A DNA stretch of 64,000 bases from Phaeosaccion multiseriatum (lineage: Eukaryota > Ochrophyta, other classes). Numbering within the stretch: the first letter of the stretch is position 1; every line of letters begins with the position of its first letter. Of this stretch, positions 30,801-42,869 are shown piece after piece. A program made the translations under genes and the position numbers. The notes under the pieces are model-generated. The model had not been told where the DNA came from. It saw only the letters and a program-made list of their open reading frames with translations, and did no database searches. Where the stretch lies: assembly GCA_965112735.1 (NCBI GenBank), contig OZ218953.1:3286001-3350000 (forward strand), read 5' to 3'.

Positions 30801-32872
30801 GGGGGAGAAGGGGGGGCAGGAGGAGGAGGAGGAGGAGTAGGCTACGCCTTCCAAGGAGAGATAGAGCGCATTTCGCCTTTGTAGCGATGTGCTCCGCTCA
30901 AACCCTCCTTGTTCGCTCCTCTTTGATCTGCCCCCCCCCCCCGCCCTGCTGGCATCGCTCGTCGACGGCCCTCTCTCTCACTCACCCACCCACCCACCCA
31001 CTCACTCACACTCACTCACTCACACTCACTCACTCACACTCACACTCACTCACACTCACTCACACTCACTCACTCACCCACGCACTCACACTCACTCACT
31101 CACACTCACTCACTCACACTCACTCACTCACACTCACACTCACTCACTCACTCACTCACAGGCGTCGCTCGAGAGATGGACAATCTCAAGGCAGGCCCGA
31201 GTGATGCGAACCGCTTCCTCGACCCTGCCTCCATCCACAGAGCCATCCAGCTCACCAAGAAGGGCGGGAGCGTCCCGGGCATCACCTTCGGGTCTGCAGC
31301 CAAAGCGAAGGGCAAAGGAGGCAAAGCGCACAGAGAGAAGCAGCCAGGGCCGCAATCCTACGATCCCGCCAAGCTACGGCAGGTACGCGTGGGGTGGGTG
31401 GGGGTGGGTGGGTGCGTGTGTCCCCGAGGGGGGTTGCTTCAGTGGCGGGTCAGTGCTACACTGATAACGTGATGACGCGCTTGGGCATAGATGCCGTCAT
31501 TCCGAAGAAGGTCATACTACTCCTAGTATTGTCGCAGTCGCGACGTTCGATCCAAAACCGGGTGCCCATCGATAACCCCCCTCCATGAAAGTCGGCATTT
31601 TGCCCTTCTTTGCTTAAGCCTGTGCTATACCTCACTGACTGACTGACTGACTGACTGACTGGCTGACTGACCAACATGCATTGCCTCAATGTTATCTCTC
31701 TCTCCCTCTCTCAGGGAGTGGAGATGACAAAGAAGTCTTTCACCACCAAGAGCCGTTTCGGCACCGGTCCTCAGCGCTACCACGACGTGGTCAAGAGCCC
31801 CTCGCCCGGCCCCAACGCCGCCTACAAGATCCCCTCCGCCCTCGGCACGCAGGTAAGGCCACCTCTGCTGCCTTCACTCCACCCTCTTGGCTTCTTGGTA
31901 GGGTCGGGCCAGACTGGGTTTCGCGAGGTGTAGAGAGGACCCAAACCAACCCTCGCCTCGCCTCCCCTCCCCCCCCCCCTTCCCTTCCCTCCCATTTCCT
32001 CGCGTACCTCTCCCCTCTCAGCCGAGCAGCAGATACCGGTCTCAACCTACCTCTTCGTTTGGCTCGCCAACGAAAACGGTCTCTAGAAAGAAGGTACTTC
32101 GTAGTAAAGCATACCAAACACCGCACACAGCGAGTCAAACCCCCCTTTATCTCTCCTCACCTCTCATCTCCTCCCGTCCTCTATCCTCCCCTCTCCTCCC
32201 CTCTCCTCTGCGCTCCTCCTCATTCACCCCCTCTCCCCTCCCTCTCCACCTCGTCACTCCCCTTTCTCTCTTCCCTCCTCTCCCTCTCCTCCTCGCCCCT
32301 CCCCTCTCTCTCTTCCCTCTCCTCCCCTCCTATCCCCGCCCCTCTCCTCGGTGCTCCTCTCCTCTCCTCTTCCCTCCCTCCCCTCCCCTCCCCTCCCCTC
32401 CCCCCTTCTTTGTGCAGACTTCCCCCAGCCCCGGCCCTGGCCACTACCGCTCGACCTTCGCCAACAAGGCAAGCACCGTCAACGACATCGCCTTTGGAAG
32501 TGCTCCACAACGCCTGTCGGCCGTCAATAGAGCGCAAACTGGCACTCCGGGACCACAGGATTACACTGCTGGCTCAGCGTTGGGGACTCAGGCAAGGAAG
32601 AGGACGGCGCCGTCAGAAGGGCAGGAAGAAAGGGGGGGGGTGCGTTGATGGGGAGGACGGGGGGAGGAAGGAAGGGGGCGGAGGGAAGACAAGACTCTGC
32701 TAGATGGGAACGCTGGGAGACCTTTACGTTGAGCTTCACTGAACAAACCACGGAACTGACTTCTGTCTCGTTATCTTCCCCGACACGCCCACAACACGCA
32801 TCAAAACAACACGCAAAGCAGGTGTCAAGCAAGTATCGCTCAGTGCCTTCTCCGTCCTTGGGGGCCCGGTAG
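27842..32872 (+). CDS. Sperm-tail PG-rich (SHIPPO/STPG) repeat protein, probable flagellar protein
   Basis: Eight exons in frame: 27842-28041, 28641-28844, 29204-29602, 30017-30198, 31162-31382, 31715-31852, 32418-32591, 32822-32872; 522 residues. At least ten copies of the PGP-x-x-Y signature are visible (SPGPIYNT, APGPAQYNL, PPGPGQYAI, SPGPGHYAW, GPGPSAYSI, TPGPGHYNT, QPGPQSYDP, SPGPGHYRS, TPGPQDYTA), interleaved with SFGSG/ITFGSA turns, as in ODF3/STPG proteins of ciliary and flagellar axonemes. The last intron is GC-AG (GCAAGG donor at 32592); splicing there replaces a low-complexity read-through with the typical ending VSSKYRSVPSPSLGAR. Upstream exons cannot be excluded. Role inferred from family only: microtubule-associated flagellar structure. 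Confidence 0.85.
28234..28534 (+). repeat. About 300-bp uninterrupted (CCT)n trinucleotide array
   Basis: Roughly 100 perfect CCT units within intron 28042-28640 of the SHIPPO gene. It reads as poly-Pro, poly-Leu or poly-Ser, and as poly-Gly on the other strand, but flanking splice signals place it in an intron. Confidence 0.97.
29016..29113 (+). repeat. (CCT)n tract upstream of an acceptor
   Basis: About 98 bp of pure CTC units in intron 28845-29203 of the SHIPPO gene. Confidence 0.95.
29757..29965 (+). repeat. CT/CCCT-rich pyrimidine array
   Basis: About 200 bp of mixed CCCT and CT units in intron 29603-30016, ahead of a TAG acceptor. Confidence 0.92.
30978..31161 (+). repeat. (CACT)n array ending at a splice acceptor
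   Basis: About 180 bp of CACT/CACA units whose last unit becomes the acceptor (CTCACTCACAG) of the exon at 31162. Confidence 0.95.
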
Positions 32873-33786
32873 CCCGTGGGGTAGCAGGTGGTTTCGGGAG
32901 AGACCCTCAATCACTCAAACAAACCACAGTATACCAAAGGTCCACTTACTTGCTATTGCACCACAAGGCTGCTTTCTTCGAGAGGGGGAAGAGAAATAGG
33001 CACACACAGCACCGGGACCGGGACTCAATGGGCTCACTCACTCGAGGGGCTCGAACATGGATTCTTACAGAACGCGCTGCGTGACCTTCCACAAACATCG
33101 TCAACACGCTGACATCCATCTACCAGTACATGCACCAGTAGAGCAGTAGCATAGCTCATGTCATCTACTAGTACAGCACCAGAAGTGTTCCTCATTAACA
33201 ATGACAATGAAATGTAATTATATACAATACACATAATAATACACCAGGGGAGAACAACAAGGTGGGACTTGCAAGAACGGACACAGAGAGGAGAGGAAAG
33301 GCATGTATCGTATATTTCTTGAAAGCGAATGGAGACAGGGGGCAGAAGCCAAGGCCTCGCTTGCTTGTTGCTCTACCCCCTACAGTGTCGGTTTCCCGAA
33401 AATGTTCGTTCGCCCCCCGCGACACTGCCCTGACTTCTTCGACGTCGATCATCTGCACTACCTCGTTGGAGCTGCAGAGGCGGTGTGCTGTGCTGTGCTG
33501 TGCCGTGCTGCCACCGAGCCTCGTCCTACCTGCTTTATCTCCTCCAAAAGCTTTGACCGAGACCAGAGTTGACGCCCCGCCCGCCTACACACACACACAC
33601 ACGCACGCACGCACACACACACAGGGGGGCGCAGTGTGTGGAGTTTCCCATTTCTGCGGCCCGTGAGTGACTGATGCTCGCTCGACTGATGTCCTCGACT
33701 GTTGCTCGACTGAAGCGTAGAACTGCCGACGAGTGGCCGGAAGCAAGGCCTTGGAGTGAGGCGAGGTGAGGGGTCCGCAAGTGAGC
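32873..33786. other. 0.9-kb convergent 3' region
   Basis: Between the stop codons of the SHIPPO gene (+) and Rpn9 gene (-). It includes an AT-richer patch near 33190-33245 that could carry 3'-end signals of either gene. No gene recognised. Confidence 0.45.
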
Positions 33787-36700
33787 TTATCCAAACAGCT
33801 CTGGGGTTTGCTCCTCCACGTAGGTGAAGGCGCCTTGAACGTTGCTTTGCCACGCATCTAATCGTTTCGCCTGAAGCGAGCGAGGGAGGGAGGGAGAAAG
33901 AGAGAGAGAGAGAGAACGAGAAGAGAGAGACGTGATTAACCAATCGAAATAAGACTCCTCCTCCTCCTCCTCCTCCTCTCCCTCCCTCTTCCTCCCTCCC
34001 TCTCTCCTCCCTCCCTCCCTCCCCCCCCCTCTGCTCGCTCACCATCTGTGTAAGCTGCACGGTGTCCAGCACTCTGGGCTGCACCCACGAGACATGCAAC
34101 GTCTGCTCAATGTCATCCATGATGCCCCTCACAAGCCCCAGAGACATGGCACGCATCACCAACCACTCCACCTGCACACAGGGAGGGGGCAGGCAGTCGA
34201 GGCAGTCAAGTTCGTCAGTCAGTCAGTGCCTGACGTCAGTCAATTCAGTCAAGTCAGCCAGTGCTTTGTGTCAGTCAAGGCAGTCAATTGAGTCAGTGCC
34301 TAGTCTCAGACAAGTCAGTCAGTACCTGATCGAGGGGCAGCTTGGTGCGTGCGGCGATGTCTGCGAAGGGCATGTTGCGCTCGTGCGAGGGCCGCTCAAA
34401 CACCATGCACATGAGGCACAGCAGAGCGACCTGTGTGCGTGTATGTGCGTGTGCGTGTGTGTGCGTGTGTGTCCGTGTGTGTGTGCGTGTGTGAGTGTCG
34501 GGTGTGGGTGGGTGGGTGGGTGTGTTGGTGCGTATGCGTGTAGTCAGTCAGGCAGAGAGAGAGAGACAAGGGACAGCCGGAGAGGAGGAAGGGGCGAGGG
34601 TGGAGAGAGCGAGCGAGAGAGGACAAATGGTGTTTGGGTAAGTAAGCAGACGAGCCTCGTCGGGTGCGCACACATGACATAAGAGGATCGATCAAGGGGA
34701 TCAAGAGACAGAGAAGCAAGAGGATGAGGAGGATGTGAGTTGAGTTGCCCACCCACTTTCTCTTTGATGAAGTCAGCGTGACTCATGAGGGCGGGTTGGG
34801 CCTCCAAGTCCTTCTTGTGGTCGGCGATGACCGCATTGAAACCGTCGATGTCGCCTCTGCAACCCCAACAACACACAAGACCACAAGACAAGACAAGACA
34901 AGAGGGAAAGAGATAAGACGAGATGGAACATACGCTCGCAATCGAGTGAGCGGCAGGGGTACTTGTTTGACTCTGGCTTACAGATCCATGCACAGACGTA
35001 GCATCGAAAAGACAAGCGCAACACATCCGCACATACACACACGTACACACACACGCACACACACACACACACACTTAGGCACCTGTTGAAGACGACGAGA
35101 AGCTTGCCCAGCCACTCGTTGGAGGTGCCCTCGAGCAGCCCCAGAGCGGGGGTGGCAAGCACCTCTCCAAAGTTAAACACATCGGCCCCTGAAGAGGCAC
35201 AAGGAAGTGGAAGGCAGTGACATAACGGCAGCGACATAAAGCCGTTACAGAAAGGCAAGGCGACGACAGAAGGTATTAGAAACGGCAAGGCAGAGACAGC
35301 AGAAGGTAATACAGAGACAAGAGACGTAGTGAGAGAGAGAGATGGGGTGTGGGGTGTGAGGGGCAGGCAAGGCTCCCCCCCCCCACTGCCCTGATTGCTC
35401 TTTTGTCCGGCTGGGACGGATGACGCGTCAATCAGCCTCTGTGAATGAATCAGTCACTGAATCTGCCACTGTGAATGGACTGTACCTGAGATGGCAGCCA
35501 ATGCAAGGTCTGTGGCGAGCTGGAACTTGACGTCATCGGCGAGCTTCTCCAGGGAGGTGTAGGCAAGGTATTTGAGGCCCTGTCGGTGCGTGCGTGCGTG
35601 CGTGTGTGTGTGTGTGTGTGTGTGTGAGTGTATCAGCAAAAGATATATGAGGGAGAGGTTGCGAACCCGGGAGAGGAGACACAGGGAGGGAGACGGACAA
35701 GAGGCAGAGCCAATGTGCCTGCCCATATATGCCTGCCGATATGCCTGCCGGCCTCCCTGACGTACCGCTCTGTAGAACGCCTCGGGCGGGCCCACTTTCT
35801 TGTAATACTCGCTCGCAAGCTTGTAAAAGGAGCTTCGCACAGACGGGTCCTGGAGAGGCAGGCAGGCAATAGGCATGAGGGCAGGGGGGAGGGGCGGGGG
35901 AAAAAAAGAAGGAAGACGCGTATAACTAACAGAGCGAGAGCAGAGAGCCAACGATCTGAAACCTCCCAGCTTACACGTCATGTGCCGCCAATGAAACGAG
36001 AGGAAGCGTGTCATCGCAGTCGCCAGCGCAAGTGGTAAGTCGCAAGCCCCCCCCCCCCTCCCCTGCCCTGCTCACCGCTGTGTGTAGCTCGTCGTCGAGC
36101 GCCGCCTGCCCCTTCACTACCACCTCCTTGATGCTGGCCAGCTCCTTTTCGTCTCCTGCAGAGGGGAGAGGGCGGGCAGATGAGGGGAGCGGAGGGGAGG
36201 GGAGGGGAGGGGGAGGAGAGGGGATAGGAGAGGAGGGGAGGGGAGGGGAGAGGAGGAGAGGGGAGAGCAGGGGGAGGGGGAGGGGAGGGGAGGGGGAGGG
36301 GAGGGGAGGGGAGGGGAGGGGAGGGGAGGGGAGGGGAGGGGAGGGGAGGGGAGGGGAGGGGAGGGGAGAGGAGGGGAGGGGAGGAGGGAAGGGAAGGGAA
36401 GGGAAGGGGAGGGGAGAGGAGAGGAGGGGAGGGTGAGGGGAGGGTGAGGCAGTGGCACTTCATTTGCACGCCTTTGCAAGGAGGGGAAGAAGAATCCACT
36501 ACCATCATCATCATCATCATCATCATCATCACCATCATTATCACCATCATAGCGTGGGTATGATTAGTGTGTATGTTTCACCCTGTCACATGCACCTACC
36601 TTCGTGATGTTGCAGCTTGACTAAACACATCTCAGACTTGAGCAGCAGAGCCGCCTCTGCCCCCAATCGCGTCTGTGGGCACCAAAGGAGGGGGGCAGGG

Positions 36701-37428
36701 TAGGCCAGTCATGATAGAGTAAAATGAATGGGCTAGAAGACTGCAGGGAGGGGGAGGGGGGGGGCAAGGTGACTTCACAGACGATTCAAAGGCTAAAGGA
36801 CGCAAGAGAGAAGGCGACTGGGTTGGAGGTGGCGGACCCTTCTGGAGAGTGGAAGGAGCCTCCACATCCCCTGACTTACCTCCTTCTCCAGCAAACTCTG
36901 ATAGAGCTGTAACGCCTGCGAAGCGTCTGTGGTAACGGGAGATGGAAGTAGTGAACGAAGAGCAGCCAGCAGCGGAGTCAGCAGCGGAAGAGTGGCACCA
37001 GCAGCGAGAAGGAAAGGCGGATTCACGCAGAGAGGAGGCTTGCTACTACTTGGGGGCGACACCTCTCTCTCTCCGACCCAGGCACGCAACCATGCAACCA
37101 TTCTCCCATGCAACCATTTTCCTAATCTCCCAATCCACGACACCTGTCTAAAGGACCAACGCGGTGTGGCGACTCGAGAGCCAGGACGCACCCACCCACA
37201 CCTACCTCTGCAGTGGGGTGTGATGGTCACGAGAATCTGTGCGAGTTGAAGCTGGTTCATCTTGCTCTCGAAGGCGCTGATGAAGCCCTCGTACAGCTCG
37301 ATGAAGCTCTGCCCATTGTCCTTAGCGTTGGCGGCGTCTGCCACCAAGTCCTGTAGTGCTCCTGTTAGTTGATGCCACAGCCTAGAGGGAGGGAGAAGGA
37401 GGGGGAGAGCAGACAGCCGGGAGAGGAC

Positions 37429-37461
<33 letters not shown>

Positions 37462-37920
37462 CCAGCACCAGGGGGAAAGGGTGGGTGAGGGGCTGGACTG
37501 GGCATTGGTGAGAAACGAGGGAACGTCGGGTGTAATGCGACATGACTCAGGCCAGGAGGGCAAAGGAGGCACTCTTCCACCAGTATCCTTCCTTCTTCCT
37601 TCGTCCTTTGCCCATAAACTCCCCCCCCTTCCGGCTCGCGCCCTGCAAGCCTGGCTGAGCCTCCGTTCGTTAGGGCGCGACCGACGAACAGGGGAGAAGC
37701 ACCCTGCTGCTCGCCCCCAGACACCCCCACCCGCGTGACCATCGATGCTTGGGAGGATTAGGGCAAGATCCCCCTCTTTCCTGCTTATTCTCCTCCCCCC
37801 TTCCACCCCCATCCTCCTACTCCGCCGTCTTTCCCACCTTCTGTCGAACAAATCAGAGAGTTTTGTGTAGCTATCTGCCAGGTCCGGGTATTTCACCACT
37901 TGTGCCTGGATGAACTCCAT
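33787..37920 (-). CDS. RPN9: 26S proteasome regulatory (lid) subunit Rpn9/PSMD13
   Basis: Twelve exons in frame: 37838-37920, 37206-37381, 36880-36926, 36600-36672, 36076-36155, 35766-35849, 35486-35579, 35083-35188, 34757-34856, 34326-34430, 34043-34171, 33787-33870; 386 residues, close to the 376 of human PSMD13. Recognisable along its length: RLWHQLTGALQDLV, SFIELYEGFISAFE, then GADVFNFGEVLATPAL, and in the C-terminal PCI/winged-helix region VALLCLMCMVFERPS, VEWLVMRAMSLGLVRGIMDD and VSWVQPRVLDTVQL. PCI subunits form the horseshoe of the proteasome lid, which holds the deubiquitinase Rpn11. It has the highest exon number per residue among the housekeeping genes here. The start lies 228 bp from the divergent PNGase gene. 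Confidence 0.95.
36180..36445 (+). repeat. GGGGA pentanucleotide array in an Rpn9 intron
   Basis: About 260 bp of AGGGG units (CCCCT on the coding strand) within the intron between exons at 36600-36672 and 36076-36155, downstream of the GTAGGTG donor. Confidence 0.95.
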
Positions 37921-38148
37921 TTTCCGCCGTCCGCTCCCTCTCCTCTACCTACTATTCTCCAAAATATATCTATCTCTTTCTCTCTCCTCTTTTGTCCTTT
38001 TTGCCCTGCTTGGCTGTCTGAACGAACAAATCAGTTTCCAGTTTCAATACGATGACATGGATTGCCATCGATTGCTTTTACTTTTAGGGAGCGGCAATCG
38101 CCGGCAGCGCCAGCGATCGATTATCATCAAACAAAGAAGAGAGAGTTG
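37921..38148. promoter_or_regulatory. Short divergent promoter, Rpn9 / PNGase
   Basis: 228 bp separate the two start codons. It contains AT-richer sequence (CTATTCTCCAAAATATAT at 37951-37968) next to the Rpn9 start. Both 5' leaders must be short. Confidence 0.55.
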
Positions 38149-40294
38149 ATGATTGGAGTGCTGTTATTAGCTTTATTGTTGCTGAACGGAGCTTCAACAC
38201 ACTCATTCGTCCTTCAGTCCCCACTTCGCGGAGACGGTGCGAGTCGAGGAAGGGCAAGCAGTGCTTCCACGGGACTCTCTCAGAGCGTGGAAGGGGAGGG
38301 GGAGGAAAAGAACAATTGTACCCGCAGTGCTTCTTCAATCAACGAAGACGATGCAGGCAGCAAAGGTTGCGGAGTAGACGTTGCGCCGTCTGTGCATCTG
38401 CAATTACTAAATAGAGCGTCGACTGATGCAGCAGGGGGTCATGGAGAGAGCAATGAGGAGGCCCGTGCGGGTGGGAGGGTCGAGGACGACGGCCAAGAGC
38501 GAGAAGGCTCGACAGGAGAACTGTTCCCCTTGATGGAGTATCGCTGCGCAGGCCGAGAAGGACAAGAGGGGGCTACGCTTTACTGTCTTGGCGATAATGC
38601 CGACCACTTTGCAAGCTTTCTTGACCACATGAGCGAATCGGAGGAGGCGGGGCCTCGACCGAGTGAGCAAGACGACAAAAAGATGTACCATGACGTTGGG
38701 TCTCCGATCCATGTGAATGTGACGGACGATGCAATGCGGGAGCACTTGATGACTTTGTGGGAGGAGCGGCGATTGGTCGTGCAGGAGGGCTATGGGCTGA
38801 GCTCTGCCACATTTGCAGACCTACTGCGGAGTGATACAAAGAGGATGAAGAGCCACCACGGGGAGCACATGAGTCAACAGGACCTCCTCAACTACCTAGA
38901 AGAGCATGGCGCCTTTGAGGTGGGAGAGGAGGACGAGGAGGACGAAGACGAGGACCAGGAGGATAAGGAGGAGGAGGAGGAGAAGGGGAAGGGGAAGGAG
39001 AAGGGGGAGGTGAAAAGGGAGGGGGAGGGGTGGGTGAGTGGTGCTGCAAGTGATGTTGAAGTGAAGGTACGGGGATCGGGGGTAAAGGGGTGTAGCTCCT
39101 ACCAGGGTGTCCGCAGCAGCAAGGGTAGGCCGAGCAGTGAAGGCACCACAATCCGCGCATTGCGCTCATTTCTGCGCTGGTTCAAAGCTCACTTCCCTTA
39201 CTACTACGACGGCTGCTTGCACTGTGGCAACAAGGAGGAAGCCAACACCTTCATCGGGGTTCACCGGCCCACAGAGGAAGAGCAGACCTACCAGGCGCGT
39301 CGGGTGGAGCTCTACCGGTGCAGCCGCTGCCACGCGGTGAGCCGTTTCCCGCGCTACGAGGCAGTATCCAAGGTGCTGCAGACGCGGAGGGGAAGGTGCA
39401 GTGAGTACAGTGTGCTGGCCTACCGCTTCTTGGAGGCACTGGGGCACGAGCTGCGGTGGGTCGTCGACTGGGCAGACCACTTATGGGTGAGTAGGTGGTG
39501 TAGGGGAAGGAGGGTGGGAGAGAGAAAAGGAGGGAGGGAGGGAGGGAGGGAGGGAGGGAGGGAGAAAGGGGGAGGAAAGGGAAGGAACGGGAGAGGAGGG
39601 GAGGGGAGGGGAGGGACCCCTGCCTCAATCGATGCCGCTGCTTCCCCTGCTCCATACAATGCCCCATGCCGTGCCAGGTGGAGGTCCGCGTGTGCGGCAG
39701 ATGGGTGCACTGTGACCCCTGCGAGGCCGCTGTGGATGAGCCCCTTCTCTACGAGGCATGGGGCAAGCAAGCCACGTATATTGTCGCCTTTACAGAGAGA
39801 GAGGTGAGAGAGAGCGAGAAGTGCGAGGTGTGCGCCGTTCGGCGGCTCATGCAACGAGGCAGGCCGCTGAGTAAGGACAGAGGGAGAGAGAGGGACGGGC
39901 TGCTACTGAAACTGACTCTGGTGATGTACTTTGCAAGCGAAGTCTCAGGGAGGAGCGAGGGTCGGCTGGCTGACTGACTGACTGACTGACCGACTGACGG
40001 GCTCCGGTGGCCAAAAAGACGCATGAATGCCTGCGTCTATTGCTGCCCCATCCCCACCCGTTGCTCACCTGTCTCGCCGTGTGTGTCGGTCTTCCTTCCC
40101 CCCTACCTACTGACTTACTATGTATGCGTCCTTCTGCTGCTGTTTGTGGTGCAATGACTCAACGCATGAAGGTGGTGGATGTAACCTCGACGTACACCTC
40201 CAACATGGAGCTCGCTCGCACGACAAGAGACATCAGCGACGCAGAGCTCGCTTCGCTACTGGCAGACAACACCCGCCAACTAGTAGAGGAGTAG
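38149..40294 (+). CDS. Peptide:N-glycanase (transglutaminase-fold deglycosylase) with N-terminal signal or plastid-type presequence
   Basis: Three exons (38149-39486, 39678-39803, 40172-40294) give 528 residues. PNGase cleaves N-glycans from misfolded glycoproteins. The core is complete: zinc-binding pairs CLHC and CSRC, catalytic Cys417 in RRGRCSEYS, His444 in WADHLW, Asp459 in HCDPCE, then LLYEAWGK and VVDVTSTY. Residues 39-300 are acidic and low-complexity; no PUB or PAW domain is seen. The ATG at 38149 is preferred over the in-frame one at 38062 because it opens a hydrophobic segment (residues 2-15) ending THS before Phe20, a heterokont plastid-type presequence. Cytosolic PNGases have no such leader, so location is the open question: plastid, periplastid compartment or ER. 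Initiation at 38062 would leave the hydrophobic stretch 29 residues in. Confidence 0.88.
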
Positions 40295-41234
40295 AGTAGA
40301 GCAGTTAGTCCTACGGGTCGAAGGGTCAAGACTCAAAGTTGACTCCTCCAAGAGGGGCCGCCGCCGTCGTGTATCGCACATCCTCTGGCTGGGAGCGCAC
40401 AGCAGGCGGCAGCGACCGCGATGACAGGCACCGGCGACGGGCACCGCCGCCACAAGCCTCAGCGCTGACTGAACCACAGCCACGACAACCTTGGCGCAAG
40501 GCAAACGAGGCCCCGCCCCGCCCCCCCCCCCTTCTCCCTCTGTCGCTGTCTGGACTCCTCTCCCTTCTCTTGGGGCGGGGGAAGGCTCATGAGAGGAGCT
40601 GTCGACCCACCGCCGTAACGCCTTCCCATGAAAGCCGTAGGTGCACCACCTTTAACCACTGGCAAGGGCAAGAAAGAGAGCCCGTGAGGAGGAGAAACTG
40701 AGGTCATCGGAGAGAGGCAGCGCGGGCCCAGCCACCCTGAGACAAGAAGCCCGCCCATGGGACCAAAGGGGAGGAGACGAATGGCATCGATGGCCACGCG
40801 CGTGGCGCCTCTGTCCAGCGTAGAGGGGTCATCACTGCAGCGGGGTGCGCTGTTCAGATAGAGAGGGCAGACGCAGAGGGTTGGGCTTGGAAGGGTGTGG
40901 ATCCGTGCACATTGCGATAAGTAGATGGGCACTAACATGAATCGGATTCATTCCAAGCTCAATTGCCTTGATTGTTGATTTACAAACACGTGACCTGCAC
41001 GCTATGCCGCAGGTTCCTTCCCCCAGCCGTCAGACCCTCCTTCTCCTCCCCCTGTGACCTTCTGACCCTTCTCCCCCATACAACCCCCCACGGGCACACC
41101 CCTTCCCCTTACCCTAACCCTAACTCCGACCCCAACCCTACACCTACAACCCTCATTTATGAAAGTGAAGCAGCAGCAGCAGCCGCTAAACTGCCCTCCT
41201 GCACTACTCTAGCGTCGATCTGGTGCAGCAGCAG
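40295..41234. other. 0.94-kb convergent region
   Basis: Between the PNGase and SUMO 3' ends. The open frame at 40459-40938 (-) has no domain and composition like its surroundings. Two CCCTAA units near 41110 are too few to call telomeric. No gene recognised. Confidence 0.45.
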
Positions 41235-41894
41235 CTAACACCCGCCCTCCTGCTCTACTCTGGCGTCGATCTGATCTCCATCCTCCATCTGGAGGTCTGC
41301 CGGAGTCTCGGAGCACGTGGTTTTGAGTCTCGTGCCGTCGAGGAAAAACCTGTGGCAGACATGTATAATCGAAAGAAGCAAAGGGGGTTAGAGGACTGCA
41401 CCACAGACTCTGGCTGTGTCCTGTGTGGTGCCTCCGATTAACCTTGCTCGAAGGAGCATAATTTATCGATCTCTCTCCGGCAAAGAACTGAGTGAGGGTG
41501 CCCCCCTCTGTGCCCTGTACAAACGTGGCGTGCGACACACCTGATGTGCTCACTCGAGTATCCCTTCCTTTCAAGAAACGCTTTGAAAACCTATTGGAAT
41601 GATGGCAGAAACCAACAACAACGCACCGCAGGTGCAGAACAAAGAGAGGGAGTGTGGGAGGCGGTGTAAACCCCAAGCAAGAGGAGTCGACAAAGAGAGG
41701 TGGTGGGGGAGCTGGTGTGCCCCCTAGTATTGTCGATCAAGGGGGTCTAAAAGAAGGCTAGCGCCGAGTCGGCAGACCACAGCGGTGGGCTGGAGGACAA
41801 GAGGTGCGAGATCCTGAGCAGATAATGTCTGTCACCCCTCGTAGCTTTCCCATCAAGGAATCAAGCGTTCGCATCTACCTCCTGTTTGTGTGTG

Positions 41895-41988
<94 letters not shown>

Positions 41989-42137
41989 GTGCGGTGTGTG
42001 TGCGTGTGCGCGCGCTCGCGTACCTTGCTCAGCTTCGTGGACTGCTTGACCTTGAAGTGTAATTCTTGTCCCGAGGTGTCTAGAATTTTGATGGTGATCT
42101 GCTGGTCGACCTTCGGCTTCTCATCCACGTCCGACAT
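41235..42137 (-). CDS. SUMO: SUMO, small ubiquitin-like modifier precursor
   Basis: Three exons in frame: 42024-42137, 41541-41590, 41235-41349; 92 residues, the usual size. The reading is diagnostic: QQITIKILDTSGQELHFKVK, a middle exon of VFKAFLERKGYSS, then IRFFLDGTRL, ETPADLQMEDGDQIDA and a terminal EGGC. The di-glycine is followed by a single Cys, so maturation by a SUMO protease would remove one residue. SUMO is conjugated to lysines of mainly nuclear proteins. The 50-nt middle exon and a long GT microsatellite in intron 1 would make the gene easy to miss by automatic prediction. Confidence 0.96.
41888..41986 (+). repeat. (GT)n microsatellite just inside a SUMO splice donor
   Basis: About 95 bp of GT units (CA on the coding strand), starting some 35 bp after the donor GTACGC of SUMO intron 1. 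Confidence 0.97.
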
Positions 42138-42384
42138 GCTGAGAGTAAGATGAAGAAGGGGGGCGGGAGAGAGGATGAGTGAGTGAGAGGGGAACCACGG
42201 AGAAAGGAGGGAAGGGCAGTTAAGAGGCGGGGAGAGAGTGAAGGGGGTGAAAGGAGTATACGCATAGATACGCATAGATGGAGGGGGAGAGACGGGGAGA
42301 GAGAGACATGGAGAGGGGGGCAGAGAGAGGGATGAAGAAAGGGGTACAGAGAGATGGGAAGGAGACGGGTGGAGAGAGAGACAG

Positions 42385-42416
<32 letters not shown>

Positions 42417-42503
42417 GGAGGGAGGCAGAGAGAGGGAGGCAGAGAGAGAGAAATACACACACAGAGAGACAGAGAGAGAAGAGAGACAAAAGAGAGAGAA
42501 GAG

Positions 42504-42564
<61 letters not shown>

Positions 42565-42824
42565 GAGGCGGGGGAGGGAGGGAGTAAGCGAGGGAGGAAG
42601 GGAGAGGAGGAACAAGTTGGCCTTGACAGCAGGACCAGGACACATCGCTGTGCCTCATGACCAGCAGTAATAGGGCGGACCTTAAAAAAGGAAAGGGGTT
42701 GCTATTCAAAAAATCAAATCCAGGCTGAATGTCGCAGACCCTCTTACCTCCCTCTGCTTCGGTAAACGGGGTCTCTTGCTGCTCTGCTGCCGCTCTACTG
42801 TGTGTGGTCAAGTCTACTCACTCT

Positions 42825-42869
<45 letters not shown>

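Noticed and set aside
40459-40938. A 159-residue minus-strand ORF
   Set aside because: No domain, no splice support, composition of surrounding non-coding DNA.
41100-41150. CCCTAACCCTAA, resembling telomeric repeat
   Set aside because: Only two units, in a CCCNAA-rich region between genes, so not evidence of a telomere.
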